Below, piece by piece: positions 51,698 through 60,841 of a stretch of DNA of 64,000 nucleotides. The stretch spans positions 1-64,000 of the forward strand of contig CABQLY010000003.1 of NCBI GenBank assembly GCA_902465155.1, given 5' to 3'. Origin of the DNA: an uncultured Oscillospiraceae bacterium. GTDB lineage: Bacteria > Bacillota > Clostridia > Oscillospirales > Acutalibacteraceae. The stretch's first letter is position 1, and each line of letters opens with the position of its first letter. The notes below the pieces were generated by a model. It saw only the letters and a list, made by a program, of their open reading frames with translations, had not been told where the DNA came from and ran no database searches. A program made the position numbers and the translations under genes.

Positions 51698-52690
51698 ATG
51701 CAGGTTACAGTTTTAGGCGCCGGCGGTTGGGGGCTTGCGCTTGCGCTTACCGCTTTTCACAATGGGCACAGCGTTACGGTTTGGTCCCCGTTTGAGCAGG
51801 AGGCTGAGCAGCTGCGCCAAAACCGCGAGACCAAACTGCTTTCCGGGGTTAAAATTCCAGCCGAAATTGCTATAACTACGAATATTGAAAACGCTGCAGG
51901 CAGTAACGCCGTTGTTTTTGCCGTGCCCTCCTTTGCTATTGCGCAAACCGCCCAAAAGCTAAAGGGCGTGCCGAACATTGGCATGGTTATTAATGTTGCC
52001 AAGGGGTTTGACCCCGAAACCGGCAATCGGCTTTCCCAAATTATTCAGGCGCAAATTTCTGCGCCGCTGGCGGTGCTTTCCGGCCCCTCCCACGCCGAGG
52101 AGGTGGCGCGCAGGGTGCCTACCTCGGTGGTGGCTGCGTCGGCTCAGGCCGAAACCGCCCTAAAAGCGGCCGACCTTTTTGCCTGCGAGTATTTGCGGGT
52201 TTACACAAACGACGATATTGTAGGCGTAGAGCTGGGCGGCGCGTTAAAAAATGTAGTTGCCGTTGCCGCCGGATTTTGTGACGGCTTAGAGCTGGGGGAC
52301 AATACCAAAGCGGCGCTTATGACGCGTGGCCTTACCGAATTTGCCCGCCTGGGGGTTAAGCTTGGGGCCAAGGAGCGCACCTTTGCCGGCCTTACCGGGT
52401 TGGGGGATCTTATTGTAACCTGCACCTCGGTTCACAGCCGAAACCACCGCTTTGGCGTGTTGGTTGGGCGCGGGGCCAATGTGCAGGACGCTTTGCGTGC
52501 CGTTGGCACGGTAGAGGGCTATTACGCCTGCAAAATTGCGTTTGAAAACGCCGTAAAGCTTGGGGTAGAGCTGCCTATTATTGAGCAATGCTACCGCATT
52601 ATGTACGAGGGCAAGGATGTTCTTGGCGCGGTACGCAGCCTAATGGGCCGCCCCTGCCGCGATGAGCATGAGAATATGTGGATTAAATAA
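51698..52690 (+). CDS. gpsA: Glycerol-3-phosphate dehydrogenase [NAD(P)+], biosynthetic
   Basis: 330 residues. NAD(P) motif LGAGGWGLALA; catalytic block LSGPSHAEEVARRVPT, lysine in GGALKNVVAVAAG, AGLTGLGDLIVTC with HSRNHRFG. Reduces dihydroxyacetone phosphate to G3P for PlsY. AAGGAG before the ATG, four bases after plsY. This is the housekeeping copy; a divergent paralogue is at 14373. Confidence 0.97.
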   Translation: MQVTVLGAGGWGLALALTAFHNGHSVTVWSPFEQEAEQLRQNRETKLLSGVKIPAEIAITTNIENAAGSNAVVFAVPSFAIAQTAQKLKGVPNIGMVINVAKGFDPETGNRLSQIIQAQISAPLAVLSGPSHAEEVARRVPTSVVAASAQAETALKAADLFACEYLRVYTNDDIVGVELGGALKNVVAVAAGFCDGLELGDNTKAALMTRGLTEFARLGVKLGAKERTFAGLTGLGDLIVTCTSVHSRNHRFGVLVGRGANVQDALRAVGTVEGYYACKIAFENAVKLGVELPIIEQCYRIMYEGKDVLGAVRSLMGRPCRDEHENMWIK

Positions 52691-52815
52691 ATCCCATTTT
52701 GGCCTTTAGCCCCTTAAAACCGCCAAATTTGCCGGCCGGCTTTCGGCGGCGTTGGCCAAACGCCGCTTGCCTTACCCGTTGCTTTGGTACCGTTTATTTT
52801 TTAAAATATTGTTTT

Positions 52816-52857
52816 AAACCGCCGTAGGCTTAACCGCTTACGGTGGTTTTGTTTTTT
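52816..52857 (+). terminator. Terminator between gpsA and the spoIIIA operon
   Basis: AAACCGCCGTA / TACGGTGGTTT (one G-T pair) followed by TGTTTTTT. Beyond it, CATAAAAT near 52882 resembles a sigma-E -10 for spoIIIAA, but the -35 is unclear. Confidence 0.75.
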
Positions 52858-52976
52858 AACTTCTAAAACAGGACAAACAATCATAAAATGAATTAGACAA
52901 GCACAAAAAACGCCGGCACGCCCGGCGGATGTTACGGCGGCTTAAACGGTTGCCGCCAGTGAAAAGGGGTTGTTTT

Positions 52977-53939
52977 ATGAACAAACAAAAGGTGCTGCAG
53001 CGGTTTAACGCGCTGTGCAATTATTTTCCCGGCCCGGTTTCGGCCGCGCTTTTGGCCCTAAAGCCGGAGCTAAAGCTGCAGTTGCAGGAAATTCGGCTTA
53101 GGGCCGGGCTGCCGCTGGCAGTAACGGTGGGGGGCACGCAGCTTTTTTTGCTGCAAAACGGCCAGCAAAGCTACCTGTTTAAGCCTAATTGCATTATTTT
53201 GCAAAAGCAGCAGCTGCAGGAGTGCTTTTTAAACCTTTGCAACCATTCGGTCTACGCGCACCAGCAGGAGCTGTGCGAGGGGTACTTAATGCTGCCGTTG
53301 GGGCACCGGGTTGGCGTTTGCGGTACCTTTGTAGAGCAAAACGGAAAAATTACCGCCGTTCGAGATATTTCCTCTTTAAATATTCGCATAGCGAAAGAGG
53401 TAATTGGGTGCTCCAACAGCATTTTGCCAAGCTACAATGGGGAATCGATTTTAATTTGCGGCGGGCCGGGCTCGGGCAAAACAACCCTGCTGCGCGATGT
53501 AATTCGCCGTTTGGCGGGCGGGGCATTTCAAAAAAATTACCGTGTTTCGGTTATAGATAGCAGGGGCGAACTGGCCGCTGTTTCGGGCGGGATTCCAACC
53601 GCCGATTTGGGCCAAACCTGCGATATTATTGCCGGCTGCCCAAAAAGCCGGGGCATTGAAATGGCTTTAAGAACCCAGTTTCCAGAAGTTATTGCGTTTG
53701 ACGAATTGGGGAATTTAGAGGAGGTAGAAAAAATTCTGCAAAGCCTTAGCGCCGGGGCGGCGGTGCTTACCACGGCGCACGCCGGCTCGGTAAACGAGCT
53801 GGTAAAGAGGCAGGCCGTGCTTTCGCTATTGCAAAGCGGCACCATTCACAGGGTTTTGTTTTGCGGACCGCATTTTACCTACCAAAGCCTAAACCCCAGC
53901 AGCCTGTTGCAGGCGCCTTTAGCGCCCGTTGCGGTATGA
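52977..53939 (+). CDS. spoIIIAA: Stage III sporulation protein AA (ATPase)
   Basis: 320 residues from the ATG at 52977 (AAAAGGGG). RecA-like secretion ATPase: Walker A CGGPGSGKTTLLRD, Walker B-like EVIAFDEL, and the family block VIDSRGELAAVSGG. It works at the mother-cell base of the SpoIIIA-SpoIIQ channel that feeds the forespore. The stop overlaps the spoIIIAB start (ATGA). Confidence 0.97.
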   Translation: MNKQKVLQRFNALCNYFPGPVSAALLALKPELKLQLQEIRLRAGLPLAVTVGGTQLFLLQNGQQSYLFKPNCIILQKQQLQECFLNLCNHSVYAHQQELCEGYLMLPLGHRVGVCGTFVEQNGKITAVRDISSLNIRIAKEVIGCSNSILPSYNGESILICGGPGSGKTTLLRDVIRRLAGGAFQKNYRVSVIDSRGELAAVSGGIPTADLGQTCDIIAGCPKSRGIEMALRTQFPEVIAFDELGNLEEVEKILQSLSAGAAVLTTAHAGSVNELVKRQAVLSLLQSGTIHRVLFCGPHFTYQSLNPSSLLQAPLAPVAV

Positions 53940-54418
53940 GAACGGTTGGAGTCTTTTTGGCCGCGCTGCTGCCACTGGCGGTGCTGTTAAAGCTGCTGCT
54001 GCAAAAAAAGCGGTATGTAACTGCACTGCAGGAGTTTGAACGGCTGGTGGATTTTGTGCGGGAGGAAATTCGCTACGCCAACCGTGAAAAGGGCGAAATT
54101 TTTAAGGCTGCCAAAATGCTGAATTTAACCGACGCCGCTTTTAGCGAGCTGTTTAACCTTTGCGGCGCCCCGTTAAGCCCCGAAAGGGTAAACGGGCTGC
54201 CAACCGCCCTGCAGCCGGCCGATATTACGCTGCTGCTTTCGTTTTACAACAATTTAGGCAACAGCGACCAAGCCGGCGCGCTGCAGCAGTGCGATTATTA
54301 CGCCTATGTGCTGCAAAAGCAGTTGGCCATGGCCTTAGAGCAGCTAAAAAGCAAGGGCAAGCTTTACACCGCTTTGTTTGCCGCCCTTTCGCTTTTTGTG
54401 TTTATTATTCTTTGTTAG
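53936..54418 (+). CDS. spoIIIAB: Stage III sporulation protein AB
   Basis: 160 residues from the ATG at 53936. One N-terminal membrane helix (TVGVFLAALLPLAVLLKLLL), a helical middle with FERLVDFVREEIRYANR, and a C-terminal helix; resembles GspF-type platform proteins. Second gene of the operon. Confidence 0.92.
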   Translation: MRTVGVFLAALLPLAVLLKLLLQKKRYVTALQEFERLVDFVREEIRYANREKGEIFKAAKMLNLTDAAFSELFNLCGAPLSPERVNGLPTALQPADITLLLSFYNNLGNSDQAGALQQCDYYAYVLQKQLAMALEQLKSKGKLYTALFAALSLFVFIILC

Positions 54419-54427
54419 AGGTTTAAA

Positions 54428-54622
54428 ATGGATATTAATTTTGTGTTTAAAATTGCGGCCATTGGGATTATTGTAGCAGTGCTCAATCAGCTTTTAATTC
54501 GCTCCGGGCGGGAGGATCAGGCTATGCTGACAACACTGGCCGGGTTGGTGGTGGTGCTGTTTATGGTGGTGCAGGTCATCTCCGACTTGTTTGAAACCAT
54601 TAAGTCGCTGTTTTCCCTTTAA
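54428..54622 (+). CDS. spoIIIAC: Stage III sporulation protein AC
   Basis: 64 residues, the normal length; two membrane helices (FKIAAIGIIVAVLNQLLI and LTTLAGLVVVLFMVVQVI) around SGREDQ. Part of the SpoIIIA complex in the outer forespore membrane. AGAGG before the ATG. Confidence 0.95.
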   Translation: MDINFVFKIAAIGIIVAVLNQLLIRSGREDQAMLTTLAGLVVVLFMVVQVISDLFETIKSLFSL

Positions 54623-54623
54623 A

Positions 54624-55007
54624 ATGGGGTTAACGCAAATGGTGGCCTTTGCCGTAGTGGCGGCGGTACTGGCCGTGTTTTTAAAAGAATCGCACCCGGC
54701 TATGGCAATGGTGCTAACAGGGGTGGCGGCGGCAATGCTGCTGCTAAAAATAATTCTTTGTGTTTACGCGCCCTTGCAGGCATTTTGCGGTGCGCTGCTA
54801 AAATGCGGGGTAGAAAATACTGCAATAACCTACCTGTTAAAAACGCTGGGCATTTGTTATTTAACGCGTTTTTGCTGCGAGCTTTGCCGCGATTTTGGGC
54901 AGTCGGCCTTAGCCGCTAAGGTAGAGCTGGCGGGCCGCGCGGCGGTGTTTTTACTTAGTATTCCGCTGGTAACGCAGGTGCTGCAAACGGCGCTTAGTTT
55001 AATTTAA
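54624..55007 (+). CDS. spoIIIAD: Stage III sporulation protein AD
   Basis: 127 residues from the ATG at 54624, one base after the spoIIIAC stop, with no ribosome site of its own, so translationally coupled (a second ATG lies five codons in). Four membrane helices; block LKTLGICYLTRFCCELCRDFGQSALAAKVELAGR is the family core, of which the CRDFGQSALAAK part is most typical. Confidence 0.93.
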   Translation: MGLTQMVAFAVVAAVLAVFLKESHPAMAMVLTGVAAAMLLLKIILCVYAPLQAFCGALLKCGVENTAITYLLKTLGICYLTRFCCELCRDFGQSALAAKVELAGRAAVFLLSIPLVTQVLQTALSLI

Positions 55008-55008
55008 A

Positions 55009-56154
55009 ATGAAAAAGCTTTTTAAAATTTTAACCCTTTTTGGGGTGCTTTTTACGCTGCTTTGGGCCGCCCCTTTGCCCGCTGCCGCGCAAACGCAGGA
55101 GCAGGGGGAGCAGCAGTACAGCGAGCTTGCCGAGCAAAGCGGCCTGTTAAATTTAGGGCAGGAGCTGCCGCAGGAGGTTTTGCAGGCGCTGCAGGAGCTG
55201 GAGGTTGATTTAAACAACCCGCAAAGCCTGTTTCGGGTTGATTTTGGCAAGGTTGGGCAGTTGGTGCTGCTGGCCCTGCAAAGCGGGCTTACGCAGCCGC
55301 TGCGGGCAACGGCAATTGCGGTGGCGCTTTTTATTGTAACCGCCGCGGCAAACGGCTTGTTTTTAGAGGAGCAGGGACGCTCGCCGGCGGTGTTTTTGCT
55401 GTTTGCCGCAACGGTGCTGGCCTTTCGGCCGCTTTTTGGGCTGGTGCAAACCTGCGGCGGGGCCATTCGGGCGGTGGCAGCCTTTGGGTTGGCGGTTGTT
55501 CCCGTGCTGTGTACCTTGTTAATTGCGCTGGGCAAAACCGCAACGGCCTCGGCCTCGGCCGGGCTGTTAACCGCAGCGTGCGAGGGGGTTAGCCAGGCGG
55601 TTGCCTACCTGTTTGTGCCGCTTACCGGGGGGTGCCTTTGCCTAAGCGTTTGCAGCGCCGTTACCCCAATTGCCGGCCTGCAAAAACTGGTTGGCACGGT
55701 TCGCTCGGTTTGCGTAAAGGGCATGGGCCTTTTGCTGGCCTTGTTTGAAACGGTGCTTTCGCTGCAAACGGTTGTTGCCGCAAAGGGGGAATCGCTGGGG
55801 GTAAAGGCCGCGCAAATGCTGGCGGGCAGCAGCCTGCCGGTGCTGGGCGGCGCGGTTTCGGGCGCGTTAAGCACGGCCGCAGGGTTTATTTCAATTATGG
55901 GCTCCTCGGCCGGGGTTTATGTGCTATTGGTGCTGCTTTTATTATTGCTGCCAACCGTGGCGCAGCTGCTTTGCTGGCGCCTTGGGCTTTGGCTTTGCGG
56001 GCTTACGGCCGGGCTCTTGGGGCAAGACGCCATAACGCCGCTTTTTACCATGTTAGATTATTGCCTTTCGGTAATGCTGGGTGCGCTTTTGTTGGTTGGG
56101 CTTTTGGTATTCCTTTCGGTTGGGGTTGTTTTAAAAACGGGGGTGACGGCGTGA
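55009..56154 (+). CDS. spoIIIAE: Stage III sporulation protein AE
   Basis: 381 residues. Signal-like N-terminus, a soluble segment of about 80 residues, then about eight membrane helices; family patterns CEGVSQAVAYLFVPLTGG and GKTATASASAGLLTAA. It is the largest membrane part of the SpoIIIA channel. Starts one base after the spoIIIAD stop; its own stop overlaps the GTG start of spoIIIAF. Confidence 0.94.
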   Translation: MKKLFKILTLFGVLFTLLWAAPLPAAAQTQEQGEQQYSELAEQSGLLNLGQELPQEVLQALQELEVDLNNPQSLFRVDFGKVGQLVLLALQSGLTQPLRATAIAVALFIVTAAANGLFLEEQGRSPAVFLLFAATVLAFRPLFGLVQTCGGAIRAVAAFGLAVVPVLCTLLIALGKTATASASAGLLTAACEGVSQAVAYLFVPLTGGCLCLSVCSAVTPIAGLQKLVGTVRSVCVKGMGLLLALFETVLSLQTVVAAKGESLGVKAAQMLAGSSLPVLGGAVSGALSTAAGFISIMGSSAGVYVLLVLLLLLLPTVAQLLCWRLGLWLCGLTAGLLGQDAITPLFTMLDYCLSVMLGALLLVGLLVFLSVGVVLKTGVTA

Positions 56155-56618
56155 ATGGCCTGTTACAGTTTATTCGGCTGTTTTCGGCCCTTAGCCTGTT
56201 TACGGCGGCTTTTTGGGTGCTGGTGCCAAAGGGCCGGGGCGAAAAAACTGCCCGTTTTGCTCTGGGGGTGTTTTTTCTGTGGTCGGTTATTATTGGGGGA
56301 AAAGCCGCTTTTAGCAGCCTGCAGGCCGCCAAGGCCGGCACCCTTACGCAAACGGCGCAGCATAACGCCTTGCAAATGCAAACCACGGCGCTGCAAAACG
56401 GGTTTGGGCTGCTGCTGCAAAGCGCCGGTTACCCGGCAGAAAAAATTACTGTGGAGGCGGATATTTTGGAGGACAACAGCATAAATATTACCAAAGTAGT
56501 GCTTTGGCCCAAAAACAGCGCCGATTATAACGCGGCGGCGCAGCTGCTGGCCCGGCAGGCCGGCCTGTCGCCCGAAATTTTGCAGCAAGGAGAAGCCTAT
56601 GGAACAACTGGTAACTAA
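56151..56618 (+). CDS. spoIIIAF: Stage III sporulation protein AF
   Basis: 155 residues from the GTG at 56151 (GGGGGTGA upstream and overlapping the previous stop). Two membrane helices in the first 50 residues, then a soluble ring-building-motif domain with ITVEADILEDNSINITKVVL. The longer ATG frame would run deep into spoIIIAE and is rejected. Overlaps spoIIIAG by 20 bases. Confidence 0.88.
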   Translation: MNGLLQFIRLFSALSLFTAAFWVLVPKGRGEKTARFALGVFFLWSVIIGGKAAFSSLQAAKAGTLTQTAQHNALQMQTTALQNGFGLLLQSAGYPAEKITVEADILEDNSINITKVVLWPKNSADYNAAAQLLARQAGLSPEILQQGEAYGTTGN

Positions 56619-57162
56619 ATTGAAGCAGCGGCTGCCAAAGTTAGATAAAGTAAAGCTGCTTTTTTTGGCGGGGCTGGCCGGCATTTTGTTAATTGGGCTT
56701 TCGCAGCTGCGCGGCACCGAGAGCAAAAGCCAAACCAAAACGGCCGCGCCGCAAACCGATACCGAGTATTGCGCCGAGACCGAGGAAAAAATTAAACAGC
56801 TGGTAACCGCCATTACGGGCGACAAGGCCTGTGTGGTTGCCGTAACGCTGAATACGGGCACCGAGTATGTTTACGCCAATCAGGTTACAACCGATACCGA
56901 TGTAACCGAAAACAGCAATTCCGGCCAATCTACCACGAAGGAAAGCCGAAAAAACGAGCAGCAGTATATTATTATGAAGTCGGAAAACGGCACCGAGCAG
57001 CCCTTAACGGTAACCGAAAAAAAGCCGGAGGTGCGCGGCGTTGCCATTGTTTCGGCCGGCATAACGCCGGAGCGAAAAGAAAAAATACAATCCGGAATTG
57101 CGGCCATGTTAGAGCTTTCTACCCGCCGCATTAGCATAACCGAGAAAGCAAATAATTCTTAA
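56599..57162 (+). CDS. spoIIIAG: Stage III sporulation protein AG
   Basis: 187 residues. One N-terminal membrane helix (KLLFLAGLAGILLIGLS), a charged linker, then a YscJ/FliF-like ring-building motif with an inserted beta region (TGTEYVYANQ ... SRKNEQQYIIMKSENG), and VRGVAIVSAGI. Its oligomer forms the large ring of the mother cell-forespore channel. AAGGAG before the ATG. Confidence 0.95.
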   Translation: MEQLVTKLKQRLPKLDKVKLLFLAGLAGILLIGLSQLRGTESKSQTKTAAPQTDTEYCAETEEKIKQLVTAITGDKACVVAVTLNTGTEYVYANQVTTDTDVTENSNSGQSTTKESRKNEQQYIIMKSENGTEQPLTVTEKKPEVRGVAIVSAGITPERKEKIQSGIAAMLELSTRRISITEKANNS

Positions 57163-57175
57163 GGAGCGATTCAGC

Positions 57176-57742
57176 ATGAAACAAAAGCAAAGCAGTAAAC
57201 CCAAAAAAATTGTTATTATGGCGGCGTTGGCCGTTGCCCTGGGCGCGGCGGTTTGGCTGAATATGAACTATTCGGCCGCTTCGGGCGGGTTTGTAAAAAG
57301 TGAAACGGCCAGCTCGCAGGTTAAAAATTTGGGCGACACCGAGTATGTAAACAACACCACCGAAAAAAAAGCCACCGAAACCTCGGCCGCCGGGGCCGAT
57401 TATTTTACCAAGGCTAAGGCCGACCGCGAAAAAACCCGGAACGAGGCCATTGCCCTGTTAAAGGAGACGGCAAACGACGCCAAAGCAACGGCCGAGGCCA
57501 AGGCCGAAGCTGCCAAAAAAGCCGCCGCTATTGCCGATAATATGGACAAAGAGGCCGCCATTGAAACGGTTATTAAGGCCAAGGGATTTGAGCAGGCCGT
57601 TGCGGTAATTGGCGAAAAGGGCATTACCGTTATGGTGCAATCGGGGGAGCTGACCCAAAGCCAGACCCTGCAAATTCAAGACGCCGTAACCGCCAACAGC
57701 AGCATTGCGGTTGAAAATATTAAAATTGTAAATATAAAATAG
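57176..57742 (+). CDS. spoIIIAH: Stage III sporulation protein AH
   Basis: 188 residues. N-terminal helix (IVIMAALAVALGAAVWLNM), alanine-rich coiled region with ADYFTKAKADREKTRNEA, then the ring-building domain (AAIETVIKAKGFEQAVAVI). It binds SpoIIQ from the forespore across the septum; spoIIQ itself is not in the window. AAGGAG before the ATG. Last gene of the operon. Confidence 0.95.
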   Translation: MKQKQSSKPKKIVIMAALAVALGAAVWLNMNYSAASGGFVKSETASSQVKNLGDTEYVNNTTEKKATETSAAGADYFTKAKADREKTRNEAIALLKETANDAKATAEAKAEAAKKAAAIADNMDKEAAIETVIKAKGFEQAVAVIGEKGITVMVQSGELTQSQTLQIQDAVTANSSIAVENIKIVNIK

Positions 57743-57751
57743 TTTTACTTC

Positions 57752-57780
57752 TTGAAAAACGGGGCGGAATAGAGTATAAT
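57752..57780 (+). promoter_or_regulatory. Promoter of the Asp23 gene
   Basis: TTGAAA (57752-57757), 17 bases, TATAAT (57775-57780). Confidence 0.8.
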
Positions 57781-57821
57781 AAACAAAATGGTTTTTTATT
57801 ACTCTTTAGGAGGTTAAAAGA

Positions 57822-58169
57822 ATGGCAAAGTCTTTTGAACTTAACATTAATACCGAGGTTATTGCCCAAATGGCCGAAATGGCCGCGATGGAGACCGAGG
57901 GGGTTGCCGCTTTAGGCGTAAAGCCGGTAGATCTGCACACGGTTTTTCGCAAAACCGTTGGCACCAAGGCGGTTAATGTGTTGGCCGACGCCGGCATTAT
58001 TAAAGTAGAAATTTACATTGTTGTAAAAGCAAACGCAACGGTAAACGATGTTGCCGAGCGCGTGCAGGAAAGCGTAAAAGAAAAAATTCAGGGTATGACG
58101 GGCAAGGCGGTTACCCGCGTTGATGTTGTAATCAGCGATATTGCCGAGCCGGAAACCGAAAACCAGTAA
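57822..58169 (+). CDS. Asp23/Gls24 family protein
   Basis: 115 residues. Family blocks NTEVIAQMAEMAAMETEGVAALG (read in part), VKANATVNDVAERVQESVKEKI and VTRVDVVISDI. Proteins of this group near spoIIIA in Bacillales and Clostridia (YqhY type) influence acetyl-CoA carboxylase or the cell envelope; that role here is inference. AGGAGG before the ATG. Confidence 0.92.
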   Translation: MAKSFELNINTEVIAQMAEMAAMETEGVAALGVKPVDLHTVFRKTVGTKAVNVLADAGIIKVEIYIVVKANATVNDVAERVQESVKEKIQGMTGKAVTRVDVVISDIAEPETENQ

Positions 58170-58177
58170 AATTTTAG

Positions 58178-58222
58178 GGCCGGATCATGCGGGGGCTGCC
58201 CGTTTATGATCTGGCCTTTTTT
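58178..58222 (+). terminator. Terminator between asp23 and tyrA
   Basis: GGCCGGATCAT / ATGATCTGGCC (one G-T pair), then T6. The first possible tyrA start codon lies within the right arm, which argues for the later start. Confidence 0.88.
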
Positions 58223-58232
58223 GGTGAGAAAA

Positions 58233-59096
58233 ATGATGCGAATTAACATTGTTGGTTTAGGGCTTATAGGCGGCTCGTTAGCCAAAGCCATTAAACATTA
58301 CACAAACAACACGGTAATAGGGGTAGACCAAAACCCCGAGGTTACCAAAGCAGCGCTGGCCTGCGGCGCGGTAGACGAAATTACCGATTTTTGCCCCGAC
58401 GCCGACCTTTATTTTTTGTGTATGTCACCCGAGGTTGTTTGCAGCTACCTAAAGGCAAACATTAAACGCTTTCGGCCCGGCGCCGTTATTAGCGATGTTT
58501 GCGGCATTAAGCAGCTGGTAGAATCGGTTGCGCAGCCGCTTTGCAACCAAAACGGCCTGTGCTACATTGGCGGGCACCCTATGGCGGGGCGCGAGGTCAG
58601 CAGCTTTTTTAATTCCGACTACAATTTGTTTGAAAACCGCAGCTACCTGCTGGTGGTGCACCCAAACACCAACCACGAAAAGCTAAACGCCCTTTGCGGC
58701 CTTATTCGGGAGCTGGGCGTTAGCGGCATTAAATTTACCACCCCGCAGGAGCACGACGAAATGATTGCCTTTACCTCTCAGCTGCCGCACATTATTGCCG
58801 GCGCTTATATGCTAAGCAAAAACAGCACAAAGCACGAGGGGTTTTCGGCCGGCAGCTTTCATGATGTATCACGCGTGGCCACGGTAGATGAAAACCTTTG
58901 GACGCAGCTTTTTTTGCAGAACAAAACCTTTTTACTGCCCGAGCTGAGCGGGCTAATTGAGCATTTAAAGGCTTACCAAACCGCCATTGAGCAAAACAAC
59001 GCCCCCGCGCTAAAGGCCTTAATTAAAGAGGGCAGGGAGCGCAAGGAGCGGGACCAAAAAACAAACGGCGCCGAGCTGCCGCACAAATTTGGTTAA
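58233..59096 (+). CDS. tyrA: Prephenate dehydrogenase
   Basis: 287 residues from the ATG at 58233 (TGGTGAG upstream; the next codon is also ATG). NAD-binding GLGLIGGSLAKAI, then ISDVCGIK and catalytic region YIGGHPMAGRE with histidine, and TSQLPHI with the second histidine. No ACT domain at the C-terminus, so feedback control by tyrosine may be absent or different. It makes 4-hydroxyphenylpyruvate for tyrosine. No other aromatic genes adjoin. Confidence 0.92.
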   Translation: MMRINIVGLGLIGGSLAKAIKHYTNNTVIGVDQNPEVTKAALACGAVDEITDFCPDADLYFLCMSPEVVCSYLKANIKRFRPGAVISDVCGIKQLVESVAQPLCNQNGLCYIGGHPMAGREVSSFFNSDYNLFENRSYLLVVHPNTNHEKLNALCGLIRELGVSGIKFTTPQEHDEMIAFTSQLPHIIAGAYMLSKNSTKHEGFSAGSFHDVSRVATVDENLWTQLFLQNKTFLLPELSGLIEHLKAYQTAIEQNNAPALKALIKEGRERKERDQKTNGAELPHKFG

Positions 59097-59128
59097 TTTT
59101 AGACCAACAAAATTTAAGAGGGATGAAA

Positions 59129-60571
59129 ATGAAAGAAAATTACACCATGCTATTTGACCTTTACGAGCTTACCATGGCAAACGGCATTTTTTACAGCGAG
59201 GAGCGCAACAAAATTTGTTATTTTGATATGTTCTTTCGTCGCGTGCCGGATGATGGCGGCTTTGCCATTATGGCCGGTATTGAGCAATTGATCGATTATT
59301 TGCAAAACCTTTCCTTCACGCAGGAGGATATTGCGTATTTACGCAGCTTAAACCTGTTTGGGGAGGAATTTTTAACCTACCTGCAAAATTTTAAATTTTG
59401 CTGTGATGTTTGGGCCATTCCGGAGGGAACGCCAATTTTTCCGCACGAGCCAATTGTTACGGTTCGCGGCCCGGCTATGCAGGCCTTTTTTGTAGAAACA
59501 ATGGTGCTGCTTACCGTAAATCATCAGTCGTTAATTGCAACAAAAGCCAACCGCATTGTGCGCGCAGCCAACGGCCGCGCGGTTATGGAGTTCGGCGCGC
59601 GCCGTGCCCACGGGGCCGGGGCGGCGGTTATGGGGGCGCGGGCCGCGGTTATTGGCGGCTGCACCGGCACTTCGTGCGTTAAATCGGCAATGGATTATGG
59701 CGTTTCGGCCTCCGGCACTATGGCGCACAGCTGGGTGCAAATGTTTAAAACCGAGTACGACGCGTTTAAGCAATACGCCGTGATGTACCCCGACAGCTGC
59801 CTGCTGTTAATTGATACCTACAATGTGCTGAAATCCGGCGTGCCAAATGCCATTAAAGTGTTTAACGATGTTTTAAAGCCACTGGGCAAACGGCCGCTTG
59901 GGGTGCGGATTGACAGCGGCGACATTACCTATTTAACCAAAAAGGTGCGCAAAATGTTGGACGACGCCGGCTATGAGGATTGCAAAATTTGCGTTTCCAA
60001 TTCGCTGGATGAATATTTAATTCGCGATATGCTAATGCAGGGCGCTAAGGTAGATAGCTTTGGCGTAGGCGAGCGGTTAATTACCGCCTCCTCCGAGGCG
60101 GTGTTCGGCGGGGTTTACAAGCTGGCCGCTATTGAGGATTCTAAGGGCAACATTATTCCCAAAATTAAGGTAAGCGAAAATACCGCTAAAATTACCATTC
60201 CCTCCTTTAAAAAGGTTTGGCGATTGTACGACAACGCTACCGGCAAGGCCATTGCCGATGTAATTACTTTAAACGACGAGGTAATTGACGACACTGCCCC
60301 GTACGAGATTTTTGACCCGGACCACACCTGGAAACGCAAAACCGTGACAGATTTTACCGCCAAGCCGTTGGCGGTGCGGTTGTTTGAAAAGGGAAAGCTG
60401 GTTTACCAAAACCCAACCGTGCGGGAGATTGCCGCTTACTGCAAGGCGCAGGTGGAGGATACCTTGTGGGACGAGGTAAAGCGTTTTGAAAAACCGCACA
60501 CCTACTATGTAGACCTTTCAAAACGGTTGTGGGACGAGCGGAATATTTTATTAAATAAATATACCTTTTAA
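59129..60571 (+). CDS. pncB: Nicotinate phosphoribosyltransferase
   Basis: 480 residues from the ATG at 59129, which has AAGAGGG seven bases upstream; the ATG two codons earlier is too close to it. Key blocks: LYELTMANGIF, catalytic-histidine loop in SGTMAHSWVQ, FGARRAHG and IDTYNVLKSG; phosphate loop near GVRIDSGDI and SNSLDEYLI. Converts nicotinate and PRPP to nicotinate mononucleotide in NAD salvage. Complete. Confidence 0.96.
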   Translation: MKENYTMLFDLYELTMANGIFYSEERNKICYFDMFFRRVPDDGGFAIMAGIEQLIDYLQNLSFTQEDIAYLRSLNLFGEEFLTYLQNFKFCCDVWAIPEGTPIFPHEPIVTVRGPAMQAFFVETMVLLTVNHQSLIATKANRIVRAANGRAVMEFGARRAHGAGAAVMGARAAVIGGCTGTSCVKSAMDYGVSASGTMAHSWVQMFKTEYDAFKQYAVMYPDSCLLLIDTYNVLKSGVPNAIKVFNDVLKPLGKRPLGVRIDSGDITYLTKKVRKMLDDAGYEDCKICVSNSLDEYLIRDMLMQGAKVDSFGVGERLITASSEAVFGGVYKLAAIEDSKGNIIPKIKVSENTAKITIPSFKKVWRLYDNATGKAIADVITLNDEVIDDTAPYEIFDPDHTWKRKTVTDFTAKPLAVRLFEKGKLVYQNPTVREIAAYCKAQVEDTLWDEVKRFEKPHTYYVDLSKRLWDERNILLNKYTF

Positions 60572-60665
60572 TTTTTAAAGCCCGTTACCTTTTAAGCCGG
60601 GCAAACAGCCCTACGCCGCAGGGGTGCCCGTTTATTTACGCATTTGCCCCGAATACCTTTCGGGC

Positions 60666-60718
60666 GTGCAGATAAAAAACAACAGCCAACAAAGTTGGCT
60701 GTTGTTTTTTATCTGCAC
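60666..60718. terminator. Bidirectional terminator with a perfect 25-bp stem
   Basis: 60666-60690 is fully complementary to 60694-60718 with a three-base loop; each arm holds an A6/T6 run. It ends pncB transcripts and would stop any coming from the tRNA side. Confidence 0.9.
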
Positions 60719-60841
60719 AGCGGGGTGGCAAAAGGGTAAACGGTGTATGCTTACGCTTATGAATAGGGGGTAAGGTAAGCAATATACCTTGCCGTGCTGG
60801 GCGTAATGTTTTTGCCTGCGGCAAAAATAGTATTGTTCGCT

